Assembly (NCBI GenBank): GCA_037131065.1
Contig: JBAXRT010000079.1
Coordinates: forward strand, 1-13,443
Direction of reading: 5' to 3'
DNA length: 13,443 bases
Origin: JBAXRT01 sp037131065
Lineage (GTDB): Bacteria; Bacteroidota; Bacteroidia; Bacteroidales; FEN-979
Shown here piece after piece: positions 5,539 through 13,443 of the stretch. The position numbers and the translations under genes were made by a program. A model generated the notes under the pieces. That model did no database searches. It saw nothing but the letters and a program-made list of their open reading frames with translations, and was not told where the DNA came from. Each line of letters begins with the position of its first letter. Within the stretch, counting starts at the first letter, position 1.

Positions 5539-8472
5539 CTCAACAACGATTTCATCCGCAAACACCCACGCCTTCTGTCCCGCTCCCGGATGCCAGACCG
5601 GGCATGTTCCGCGGTTCTTTGCTACGACCCTGATAAACCGGGCTTTGGAATTTCCGGTATTCAGGGTGAACTCCTTTGTCATGGTCCCGTCTGCAGAGTC
5701 CGGCACATCGTTGGCAACAACGCCCGCCTTCTTAAATTCTTTCCCGTCAGCCGAAAGATAGAATTCAACCTGCACCGGAAAGAAGATCCACGATCCCTGA
5801 TCCTGGAGTGATCCCATGAAAATTTTGCGTATCTCCTGGATCTGGCCGAGATCGATCAATGCATCAATATCCCCCCCCTCATATCCCTGCCAGTTCCCGG
5901 TACTGAAATTCTCCCCACCGCGGATGAAATTAATAAGGGCATCCTCTCCACCTCCCGAATACTGGGGCGCATACAGGGTTTTCAGGGTGATCCTTCTGTC
6001 TTTTGGGATCTGGCTGAAGGTTGCCTCGATCCTGAAACTCTCCGGCTGACCTTCAGCCACGGCAAACGCCATGACTTTTGTCGTCTTGTTAATAACAATC
6101 GGCCTGTGATATAAACTCGAATTAAGGGTTGGTTCTGTTTCATCCAACGTAAAGAAGATCTTTGCTTCAGGCTCGGAACAGACAAGCCTGATCACGATCG
6201 AGTCAGTAAATGTCGGGCTTACTGCATCAACGGATGGAACCGGGGTGATCAGGTCGGTGGTAATAGAAGAAAATGGAAGATTCTCCTTGCCTGTTCCCCA
6301 TGATTTATTGGACTCCGGCCCCATCCTGAAAATAATTTCACCTCCCTTGAGAATGTCGCTGTGGGCCAGCCAGGATTTTGTCCAGGGTTTCCCGTTAAGG
6401 GTCGCAGATTGTATATAAAAGTTTTTATCGCTGATATTTTCGGCCTTAACGGTAAACGATTTTCCGTTTTCAAGATGGATCGTAACCGCTGGAAAAAGCG
6501 GAGTCCCGATAATATAAATTCCCGATCCCGGGGTTACCGGGTAAAATCCAAGGGCACTCATCACATACCACGACGACATCTGGCCACAATCCTCGTTGCC
6601 GCAAAGTCCGTCCCTGGTGTTAAGATAGAGCTCCCTGCAGATCTTATGCACAAGTTCCTGGGTTTTCCAGGGCTGCCCTGCAAAACAGTATAAATATGCC
6701 ATATGATGGCTTGGCTCGTTGCCATGGGCATACTGGCCGATCAGCCCTGTAATATCGGCCTGTTCGCGACCTGAGGTCTTCGATTCGGCAGAGAACATTG
6801 AATCAAGTTTTGCCGCGAACTTCTCCGGTCCGCCCATCAGGAGCATCAGCCCCTCCACATCCTGCGGAACATAAAAACTGTACTGCCAGGCATTCGCCTC
6901 AGTGTAATTGAAGTTGACCTAGGCCTGATCGAATGGGGTGAACCATCGCTCATTCATCTTTGCACGCATAAAACCTGTCGAAGGGTCATACACGTTTTTG
7001 TAATACTGCGCCCTTTGAAGATAGGTTCCTGCATCGTCACTCTTCCCAAGTGCCTTTGCCATTTCTGCAATGCACCAGTCGTCATAAGCGTATTCCAGCG
7101 TTTTTGATACCGATTCCCCCTCCCGGTCACCCGGGATATATCCCTTCGAACGGTAATATTTCAACCCAAGATGGTCTTGTTCGGCGCTGTGCTTCATCGC
7201 CTCAAAGGCAGCCCCGGCATCATAGTTCCGGATCCCTTTCTGGTATGCATCCCAGATCACGGGAACGGAATGGTAGCCGATCATACAGCCCGTTTCATTG
7301 GACGAGAGTTCCCACACCGGGAGCATACCACCTTCCTGATACTGGCGGATAAAGGTGTTGATGAAATCGTTGCTCCTCTCATCATCCACGATTGTGAGCA
7401 GGGGATGGGTTGCCCTGTAGGTATCCCAGAGGGAGAACAAGGTATAATAATCGAAATCGTCCGCCGTGTGTACCTTTAAATCACGTCCCCGGTATTGTCT
7501 GTCGACATCGGTGTAGAGATTGGGATTCAGCATGGCGTGGTAAAGCGCTGAGTAAAAAATTGACCGTTGATCCTCCGTCCCTCCATTCATGGTTATTTTC
7601 CCCAACTCCTTATTCCATGCATTTCTTGCTTTGTCAACTACTGCATCAAAATCCCATGCCGGAATTTCCGCGTTGAGATTTTTTCTTGCTCCTTCCACGC
7701 TGACTGCAGAGATCCCGACCTTCACACTGATCTGTTCACCCTTCTTTGTCTGAAAGGAAAATGATCCCTTGACATCAGTTCCTGAAACAGAATCACTGCC
7801 GGAAATCGTGATATTATCCGAATAGATGGAGTATTCACTGAAAGGTTTTGAAAACCTGGCCACAAAGAAAACCATCTGGTTTTGTGCCCATGATTGCGAA
7901 AACCGGTATCCCTCGATCTCATCCCTTCCCACAATCCTGATTCCGGACCCAAGGACCTTGTCGCGGTGCTTCAGGTCGAAAATGACCTTTGATTTTTCAC
8001 TTTCGGGAAAGGTGTAGCGGTGAAATCCTGCCCTCGATGTCGCAGTCAGTTCTGCCTTGATCTTGTATTTATCCAGATCAACACAATAATAACCCGGATG
8101 GGCAATTTCAGAAACTGACCGGAAGGATGAGGCATAGCCATAGTCCTTCAAATCCACATCAACAGAGACAGGCATGACGAGGATATCCCCGTAATCGAGG
8201 CAGCCTGTTCCGCTCAGGTGTGTATGACTGAATCCGTAGATGACCCGGTCTGAAGCGTGATAACCTGAACAACCGTCCCACCCCTCAAGCCTGGTATCAG
8301 GGCTCAGCTGCACCATCCCGAAGGGCATGCTGGCTCCTGGATAGGTATGGCCGTGTCCCCCTGTTCCGATAAAGGGATCCACATAGTCGGCCGGGGTCAT
8401 CGTTTTTTTTGAGCAACTGTACAAAAGGGCCGGTACCGCTATTATCAGGAAAATTGTTGATTTAAAAGACAT
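5536..8472 (-). pseudogene. GH92 alpha-mannosidase interrupted by an in-frame TAG
   Basis: The frame runs from ATG 8472 to TGA 5536 (978 residue positions) but has a TAG at 6921-6919 (codon 518). Sequence on both sides is in the same frame and is continuous GH92: FDQA, stop, VNFNYTEANAWQYSFYVP. A lipoprotein signal with Cys20 (LLYSC) suggests surface attachment. N-terminal domain motifs include VDPFIGTGGHGHTYPG and FSHTHLSGTG. After the stop come TEANAWQ (E525, position of the family's proposed general acid) and GNEDCGQMSSWYV (E627/D628, general-base region). Residues about 755-825 resemble a chitobiase-C/Fn3-like domain (FFTLDETEPT), and 840-978 a discoidin-like F5/8-C domain. Truncation at 517 would remove both catalytic regions. 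The start overlaps the EEP gene by 11 bases. A pseudogene, a sequencing error or stop read-through are all possible; linkage specificity is not readable. Confidence 0.85.
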
Positions 8473-9346
8473 TTCTTCTCTTTTTAAGCTTTAGTTCGAA
8501 ATTGACAATTACCGGGAGGTGATCCGATGGATACCTGCCATCGACGTTGTAGGTGATGACACGGTGTTCAAGTACGGTTGCCGACTTATTGTTTCTTGTG
8601 AAGATGAAATCGATCGTATTCCCCTTTTCCGGTTTGAACGGGAAACCGATGAAAGTATAATCCGGACCGGATGGTTCCTGACGCGAAATGCGGGTTGTGT
8701 TGATTAGGGTAAGGTTCATCGCACCACCGGTGAGGATATTGTACATCTCACTGCCTTCGGTATCGTTGAAATCGCCACAAACGATCACCCAGTCGTCGCC
8801 GGCAATCTGTCTGATAGCCGATAAAAGGAGAGAGGCGCTCTCACTCCTCGCCAGTTTCGACTGATGATCAAAATGAGTATTGAATATGAAAATATTTTTT
8901 TTGAAACGCATGTCTTTAATCTTGACCCAGGTCACAATCCTGTTGCAGGCCGCATCCCAGGATTTAGTCCCCGGTGAGTTCGGTGTCTCCGAAAGCCAGA
9001 AAGTGCCCTTTGCCTTCATGTTGAACCTGTCCATATTATAAAATATAGGAACGAACTCACCCGAACGGTTTCCGTCATCCCGGCCAACACCGGTCCATTG
9101 GTAACCCGGCAGAACATGCTGCAGGTCATTCACCTGGTCGTACAAAACTTCCTGGCAGCAAAGGATATCAGGGTTCTCCTGCTGAATCACGTTTATAACC
9201 ATAGGCATTCTTACCTGCCAGGCAAAGGGTCCGTCGTTGGGATTATTATAGCGGATATTGAAGGTCATAACCTTCAGGTTCAGCGTCTGGCATAAAACAA
9301 CCAGGGGAAACAGAAAAAGCCAGAGCGAGAAGGAAATTTTTCTCAT
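8462..9346 (-). CDS. Secreted endonuclease/exonuclease/phosphatase (EEP) superfamily hydrolase
   Basis: This encodes 294 residues. Residues 1-19 form a signal peptide (SLWLFLFPLVVLC|Q). The EEP active-site set is complete: MTFNIRY with N30, QE with E66, NTHFD with N156/H158/D160, GDFND with D192/N194, IDFIF with D246 and SDHLPV with D275/H276. These metal-dependent enzymes cleave phosphodiester or phosphomonoester bonds. Because the protein is exported and sits between two mannosidase genes, a glycan phosphatase is more likely than a nuclease. An EEP-family mannoside phosphatase has been described in a Bacteroides thetaiotaomicron yeast-mannan locus, as I recall. It starts 3 bases after the GH2 stop and overlaps the GH92 start by 11 bases, so translational coupling is likely. 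The exact substrate is inferred, not shown. Confidence 0.87.
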   Translation of the reverse strand: MRKISFSLWLFLFPLVVLCQTLNLKVMTFNIRYNNPNDGPFAWQVRMPMVINVIQQENPDILCCQEVLYDQVNDLQHVLPGYQWTGVGRDDGNRSGEFVPIFYNMDRFNMKAKGTFWLSETPNSPGTKSWDAACNRIVTWVKIKDMRFKKNIFIFNTHFDHQSKLARSESASLLLSAIRQIAGDDWVIVCGDFNDTEGSEMYNILTGGAMNLTLINTTRISRQEPSGPDYTFIGFPFKPEKGNTIDFIFTRNNKSATVLEHRVITYNVDGRYPSDHLPVIVNFELKLKKRRNVF

Positions 9347-9349
9347 GGG

Positions 9350-11869
9350 TCAATAGGTATCAGCAAGGGATCGGATACTCATGTCTAAGGATTTTCCTTT
9401 AAACACCGGAGCCATTAGAAACCTGATCTCCCTTTTTTCGCCGGGAAGCAGATCAATATAGTTATCCGAAAAATAACCTTCAGCATTGGTAGAGATAAAT
9501 ACGCTTTTCGCAAGTTTGTCGGATGTAATTGTGATCCTGAACCCTCCGGGGATCCCGGCTGCTCTTATTTTGATCTCCGGCTGAACGAGATTTAACTCTT
9601 TTATCCTTGCAAAATAAAGATTATTCCTTGAGGATGTCCCGTTTTCACATCTGAGCTTAACTGAAAGGACTGCCGACAGACTGTCAATACCATCAAGAAG
9701 ACTATTTCGAAGTGTATCAAACACAACCGTTGAACTCCCTGATGGAATGTTCACTGCGAATCTCTTCTCCATTCTGGTCTCTCCGTCAAACCCAATTAGT
9801 CTGATTTCAATTATACCTTTTTCATTTTTCAGCAGATCTGAAACAACATAGATCCTGACCCTTCCGTCTTCAATCACGGGAGAGATCAAAATTGGTGCAT
9901 AAAGATCCTTCAGCCAGTAATGCAGGGCCTTCTTCTTTCCGTAATAATCCCTGGATGACCAGGATATGACTGGCCAGCAATCATTCAGCTGCCAGTAAAG
10001 GGTCCCCATACACCTTGGCATGGCCCTGCGATGTGCCTCGATGGCTGTCTTCATCCCTTCGGCCTGGAGCAGCTGGCTGACCATAGCATAGGATTCGAAA
10101 TCCTTCGGTTTCCTGTAATCCCTGGCCATATACTCTTCTATGGTTTCAAATCCGGCCGGGTGCTTCTCATGCACCTTCAAAACCTGAGAACTTAAATCAC
10201 GGTCTTCAGGGTTTGTAAACTTTTCAATGGTTGACATGTCAGGAAATCCCTGGAATCCGTACTCTGAAGCAAAGCGACCCACTTTCTTCCTGTAAACTTC
10301 AAATGGTTCTTTACCCCACCAGACACCCCAGTAATGGTTATCTCCACGGCTCATGCTCTCTTTCCTTCCCCATCCGAAGAGGGGAGAGGTCGGAATATAG
10401 GAGCGGCCCGGGTCATACATGTCAACACTCTCCGGAAGAATCTTTTCAAAGATCTCCCTGTACGTATCGTAGACCTCTGCCGAATCCTCCTTTGAATATC
10501 CATACTGTTTCTGCCATCCCCAGTTCTTCCATCCTTCGTCGATTTCGTTGTTACCGCACCATAGGGCGAGCGAAGGATGGTGACGCAACCTTGCAATATT
10601 CTGAATGGCCTCAACCTTCACGTTATCCAGGAATCCCTTGTCGCCTGGGTACATGGCACAGGCAAACATGAAGTCCTGCCACACCATGATGCCCATCTCA
10701 TCACACAGGTCGTAAAATATATCGTTCTCATAGATCCCGCCTCCCCACACACGCAGCATGTTTATGCCGGCATTCTTTGCATCCGTCAGAAGAGCCCGGT
10801 AATTGGAATCGCTGACCCTGGGAACAAAATTATCCTGCGGGATATAATTGGCCCCTTTGGCAAAAACAGGCAACCCGTTCACCCTGAAATAAAACGACTT
10901 GCCATGGGAATCCTCCTCCTGTATCAGTGCAATGGTCCGGAGTCCCAGCCGTTTCTCTCCTTTTCCGACGATCTCGTCCCCCTGCGAAACCTCGTGAGTC
11001 ATCAGGTACATATCCTGGTTACCCATCCCATTGGGCCACCATAGACGGGGATTCCTGATGATAAAGTCTTTCTTATACATGGTCATCGACTTCGCACCCA
11101 CTTCGATCTTCTCATGTATCACCGGGGATGAATCGACAATGATCTTAACGTTGACTGAATCCTTTACGCTGGAATTGATCGTCACCACGGCTGTCATCTC
11201 AGCAACGCTATCGGACAGGCTTCTTTGGATATATTGAATATTCGTGACATTCACATCATCCCGGAAGCGGATGTAAATGGGTCTCCATATTCCTGAAGTA
11301 ATAAGAGTCGGTCCCCAGTCCCATCCGAAGTGGTAAGCTGCTTTCCGGCACACCACTTTTTCATCGCCGGGATACCTGAGGTTCATTCTTTCATAGCGCA
11401 ATTTGTTTTCGCCGGTCACGGAGGGGAAGTGTATCCTGATAACATTTTTCCCGGGCCGAAGATATCGCCTGATATCGCTGTACCAATCCCTGAACATGTT
11501 ATCTGCAACCATGACCAGGGAATCATTAATATACACGTTGGCATAGGTGTCCAGACCTTTACAGACAAGTTCAATATGCCGCCATGCGGCATCATTGGGA
11601 CCAAGAATGAACTCTCTTCGATACTCCCATCCCTTATCACCTATCCATTGTACCGTTGATTCATTGGCACCCATGAAAGGATCTTCAATAAGTCCGATCC
11701 TCATCAGGTCCAGATGAACGCAGCCGGGCACCCTGGCATCAAACCAGTTCTTCTCTCCCTCGGCCCTGAATTGCCAGCCACCGTTCAGATCAATCCGGTT
11801 CATGTCCTGGACAAATCCTTTGAAGGAAAAGATAATCAGGAAAAGAGGTAAAAGGTAGATTTTTTTCAT
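9350..11869 (-). CDS. GH2 family beta-mannosidase, secreted
   Basis: This encodes 839 residues from ATG 11869. An upstream in-frame ATG at 11890 would add MMLSFLS. I prefer 11869 because the signal peptide then begins MKKIYLLPLFLIIFSF, and the predicted promoter overlaps the upstream codon. The order is the GH2 sugar-binding domain (LNGGWQFRAEGE, VPGCVHLDL, GWEYRREF, FGWDWGPTLITSGIWRP), an immunoglobulin-like domain, then the TIM barrel. The acid/base is E442 in LWCGNNEIDEGW and the nucleophile is E536 in ASEYGFQGFPD. Their spacing of 94 is close to the 93 I recall for the characterised B. thetaiotaomicron beta-mannosidase. It hydrolyses terminal beta-mannosides, for example the Man-beta-1,4-GlcNAc left after alpha-mannose trimming of N-glycans. 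It is the first gene of the operon with EEP and GH92. Other GH2 activities are less likely given the WCGNNE and EYGFQ motifs. Confidence 0.9.
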   Translation of the reverse strand: MKKIYLLPLFLIIFSFKGFVQDMNRIDLNGGWQFRAEGEKNWFDARVPGCVHLDLMRIGLIEDPFMGANESTVQWIGDKGWEYRREFILGPNDAAWRHIELVCKGLDTYANVYINDSLVMVADNMFRDWYSDIRRYLRPGKNVIRIHFPSVTGENKLRYERMNLRYPGDEKVVCRKAAYHFGWDWGPTLITSGIWRPIYIRFRDDVNVTNIQYIQRSLSDSVAEMTAVVTINSSVKDSVNVKIIVDSSPVIHEKIEVGAKSMTMYKKDFIIRNPRLWWPNGMGNQDMYLMTHEVSQGDEIVGKGEKRLGLRTIALIQEEDSHGKSFYFRVNGLPVFAKGANYIPQDNFVPRVSDSNYRALLTDAKNAGINMLRVWGGGIYENDIFYDLCDEMGIMVWQDFMFACAMYPGDKGFLDNVKVEAIQNIARLRHHPSLALWCGNNEIDEGWKNWGWQKQYGYSKEDSAEVYDTYREIFEKILPESVDMYDPGRSYIPTSPLFGWGRKESMSRGDNHYWGVWWGKEPFEVYRKKVGRFASEYGFQGFPDMSTIEKFTNPEDRDLSSQVLKVHEKHPAGFETIEEYMARDYRKPKDFESYAMVSQLLQAEGMKTAIEAHRRAMPRCMGTLYWQLNDCWPVISWSSRDYYGKKKALHYWLKDLYAPILISPVIEDGRVRIYVVSDLLKNEKGIIEIRLIGFDGETRMEKRFAVNIPSGSSTVVFDTLRNSLLDGIDSLSAVLSVKLRCENGTSSRNNLYFARIKELNLVQPEIKIRAAGIPGGFRITITSDKLAKSVFISTNAEGYFSDNYIDLLPGEKREIRFLMAPVFKGKSLDMSIRSLADTY

Positions 11870-11889
11870 CGAAAGGAAAGATAGCATCA

Positions 11890-11921
11890 CAAAAGTATTG
11901 CGATTTCATAAAGATTTGAAA
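11890..11921 (-). promoter_or_regulatory. Promoter candidate for the GH2-EEP-GH92 operon
   Basis: On the minus strand TACTTTTG (11897-11890) is a perfect TAnnTTTG -7 element. Twenty bases upstream is TTTC (11921-11918), one base off the TTTG of the -33 element. The start of transcription would fall near 11885, leaving a leader of about 16 bases before the ATG at 11869. This places the alternative ATG at 11890 upstream of the transcript. Confidence 0.5.
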
Positions 11922-11975
11922 AAAATATTCAAACCGGATTTATTCTTAACTTCGAAGGTGAAAACCGGATATCTC

Positions 11976-13151
11976 ATGGACCTGAAACACCTGACCGATC
12001 TATTTTACTCGCTCTACGGAATTACACGTGAAAACCCGAGGCTCTTCTTTGCACCCGGCAGGGTCAACCTGATCGGGGAACATACCGATTACAATGATGG
12101 TTTTGTCTTTCCCTGCGCGCTACAGTATGGCACTTACCTCCTTATCAGAAAAAACAGGAACAATCTGATCCGCCTGGCCTCGGTGAATAAGGAGTTCAGT
12201 GCAGAAATTCCGCTCAGTAAGGTGAATGAAAAATCAGGCAGGGAGTGGGTGAACTATCCGCTCGGAATTTTTAATGAATTCAGCAAATGGAATATTTCCC
12301 TGGAGGGTTTCGACCTCCTTTATTCGGGTGATATCCCCGACAGTGCCGGCCTCTCTTCATCGGCCTCGATCGAAATGGTCACGGCATTTGCATTGTCAGA
12401 AATCCTGCAAGCAGGCCATCCATCACTGATTGACCTGGTTAAGCTTGCCAGGCGTGCCGAGAACGATTTTGTTGGAGTCAGTTGCGGTATCATGGACCAG
12501 TTTGCAGTGGGATTGAGTGAGGCAGACCATGCCCTCTTCCTGAATTGCAAAACGCTCGAATACAAGCAGGTCCCTTTCACCCTCGAAGGATACAAACTGG
12601 TAATAGCAAATACCAACAGGAAAAGGGGACTCACCGATTCAAAGTATAATGAAAGGGTCGCCGAATGCCAGCTTGCCGTGACCTATCTCAACCAGGTCTT
12701 TCCCATTTCAAAATTAGGTGAGATCAGCTTCATGCAGTTTTACAAAATCCAGGACAGGATTCCTGATGAAGTGATCCGGAAACGGGCCCGTCATGTTATC
12801 TCCGAAAACCAGCGGGTTCTTAATGCTGTCTCATGCCTAATAAAAGGGGATCTTCTTCAGTTTGGCGCCCTGATGAACGCATCACATGAGTCACTGAGAG
12901 ATAATTATGAGGTTACGGGCCCGGAACTGGAAACCATGGTTGAAGCAGCCAGGAAGATAAACGGCGTGATCGGTGCCCGCATGACCGGGGCAGGATTCGG
13001 AGGCTGCACGGTGAATATCGTAAAGGATGATATCGTCGAAAAATTCATCAACCAGGTAGGAGAGGAGTACCATAGATCTACAGGGCTCAAGGCTGACTTC
13101 TACATAGCGGAGCCCTCTTCAGGCGTAAAAGAAATTAAATTGCAAATCTAA
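11976..13151 (+). CDS. galK: Galactokinase
   Basis: This encodes 391 residues from ATG 11976 (MDLKHLTDLFYSLYG). The frame is open further up to an ATG at 11898, but those 26 residues are not family-like and would exceed the usual length of about 380-390. GHMP-kinase features are all present. The galactokinase signature PGRVNLIGEHTDYNDG lies at residues 27-42, the ATP loop DIPDSAGLSSSASIE at 119-133 and MTGAGFGGCTVN at 336-347. The catalytic pair would be R29 and D174 (CGIMDQFAVG); D174 has the same number as in E. coli GalK. The enzyme phosphorylates alpha-D-galactose at C1 with ATP in the cytoplasm, the entry step of the Leloir pathway. No galT or galE is adjacent here. It is divergent from the mannosidase operon across a 106-base spacer, where I found no strong plus-strand promoter. 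Confidence 0.95.
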   Translation: MDLKHLTDLFYSLYGITRENPRLFFAPGRVNLIGEHTDYNDGFVFPCALQYGTYLLIRKNRNNLIRLASVNKEFSAEIPLSKVNEKSGREWVNYPLGIFNEFSKWNISLEGFDLLYSGDIPDSAGLSSSASIEMVTAFALSEILQAGHPSLIDLVKLARRAENDFVGVSCGIMDQFAVGLSEADHALFLNCKTLEYKQVPFTLEGYKLVIANTNRKRGLTDSKYNERVAECQLAVTYLNQVFPISKLGEISFMQFYKIQDRIPDEVIRKRARHVISENQRVLNAVSCLIKGDLLQFGALMNASHESLRDNYEVTGPELETMVEAARKINGVIGARMTGAGFGGCTVNIVKDDIVEKFINQVGEEYHRSTGLKADFYIAEPSSGVKEIKLQI

Positions 13152-13163
13152 ATATTGCTATCA

Positions 13164-13191
13164 ATCGTCATTCGTCAATAGTCATTAGTAA
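13164..13191 (+). repeat. 7-bp tandem repeat between galK and ppk2
   Basis: Four heptamers (atcgtca, ttcgtca, atagtca, ttagtaa) lie at 13164-13191 in the 51-base spacer. They are the same family as the array at 5511-5538. The motif is on the same strand of the window, but its orientation relative to the flanking genes is reversed. Confidence 0.7.
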
Positions 13192-13202
13192 TTCTACTAA
13201 AC

Positions 13203-13443
13203 ATGGGTCACAAAAAAGAAAAGGAAAAAGTTTCCGAAAAGAAGAAAAGTAAAAAAGCCGAACAAGCTGCTGAACCAGAAACAGAAAAGCTGGAAAAACT
13301 TCCAAAGAAATTTTATGAAGAAGAACTGGAAAAACTTCAGATTGAACTGGTCAAACTCCAGGAGTGGATCAAATACAAAGGTCTTCGCGTTGTTGTCCTG
13401 TTCGAGGGACGAGATGCTGCAGGAAAAGGCGGCGCCATCAAGC
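13203..13443 (+). CDS. ppk2: Polyphosphate kinase 2 (3' end missing)
   Basis: The frame starts at ATG 13203 and runs off the right edge after 80 codons. The first 35 or so residues are Lys/Glu-rich and probably disordered (MGHKKEKEKVSEKKKSKKAE). The conserved PPK2 N-terminal segment follows: FYEEELEKLQIELVKLQEWI, then KGLRVVVLFEGRDAAGKGGA. The GRDAAGKGG stretch is the Walker A-type phosphate loop of this family. PPK2 enzymes transfer phosphate between polyphosphate and nucleoside mono- or diphosphates, usually making NTPs or NDPs from polyphosphate. The class (mono-, di- or bifunctional) cannot be told without the rest of the protein. It lies 51 bases after galK and may be co-transcribed with it, although the spacer carries a tandem repeat. 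Confidence 0.93.
   Translation, partial: MGHKKEKEKVSEKKKSKKAEQAAEPETEKLEKLPKKFYEEELEKLQIELVKLQEWIKYKGLRVVVLFEGRDAAGKGGAIK

Noticed and set aside
5536..6858. The downstream GH92 half as an independent gene starting at the ATG-like codon at 6858
   Set aside because: It begins inside the catalytic domain without a signal peptide and is continuous in frame with the upstream half; it is one interrupted gene.
11898..11975. N-terminal extension of galactokinase by 26 residues
   Set aside because: It is basic, unlike the family, and exceeds normal length; the ATG at 11976 gives the usual N-terminus and the expected catalytic numbering.

Overview
The window looks like a chromosomal segment of a member of the Bacteroidota, probably an environmental or gut-type Bacteroidales relative. 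The grounds are a FISUMP-type lipoprotein-like domain, a secreted GH2/EEP/GH92 glycan operon, almost no Shine-Dalgarno sequences, and promoter candidates of the Bacteroidota type (TTG...TAnnTTTG). Intergenic spacers carry short tandem repeats and GC-rich palindromes. All of this is inference from sequence; no taxonomic marker gene is present.

Layout. (1) 2-1352: two tightly linked plus-strand genes of the Nmad2 and Nmad3 families, putative nucleotide-modification proteins; the first is cut by the window edge. (2) 1391-1777: a small secreted 5-fold beta-flower protein built of 16-residue repeats, convergent with (3) 1848-3359, a secreted TPR protein with a C-terminal FISUMP domain. (4) 3360-4037: a long gene-free stretch with a candidate minus-strand promoter, three small hairpins, a terminator-like site and a GC-rich palindromic repeat. 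(5) 4038-4451: a DUF559/Vsr-like endonuclease gene bracketed by inverted copies of that repeat; its stop codon lies in the centre of the right-hand palindrome. (6) 4558-5466: an EamA drug/metabolite-type transporter on the minus strand. (7) 5536-11869: a minus-strand operon in transcription order GH2 beta-mannosidase, EEP-superfamily hydrolase, GH92 alpha-mannosidase. The GH92 reading frame is broken by one in-frame TAG just before its catalytic half. (8) 11976-13443: divergent galactokinase galK, then the start of a polyphosphate kinase 2 gene.

How they work together. The minus-strand operon is a compact mannoside-degrading set: GH92 trims alpha-mannose, the GH2 enzyme cleaves beta-mannosides such as the core Man-beta-GlcNAc link, and the EEP protein may act as a secreted phosphatase on phosphorylated glycans. 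No SusC/SusD pair is visible. GalK feeds galactose into central metabolism and PPK2 handles polyphosphate/nucleotide phosphates; neither has an obvious tie to the mannosidases beyond a shared divergent spacer with galK.

The points most worth following are the DUF559 gene and its palindromic brackets (a possible REP-like element with its own nuclease), the Nmad2-Nmad3 pair, the amber-interrupted GH92 gene, and the hairpin-rich transcript candidate upstream of the TPR-FISUMP gene.
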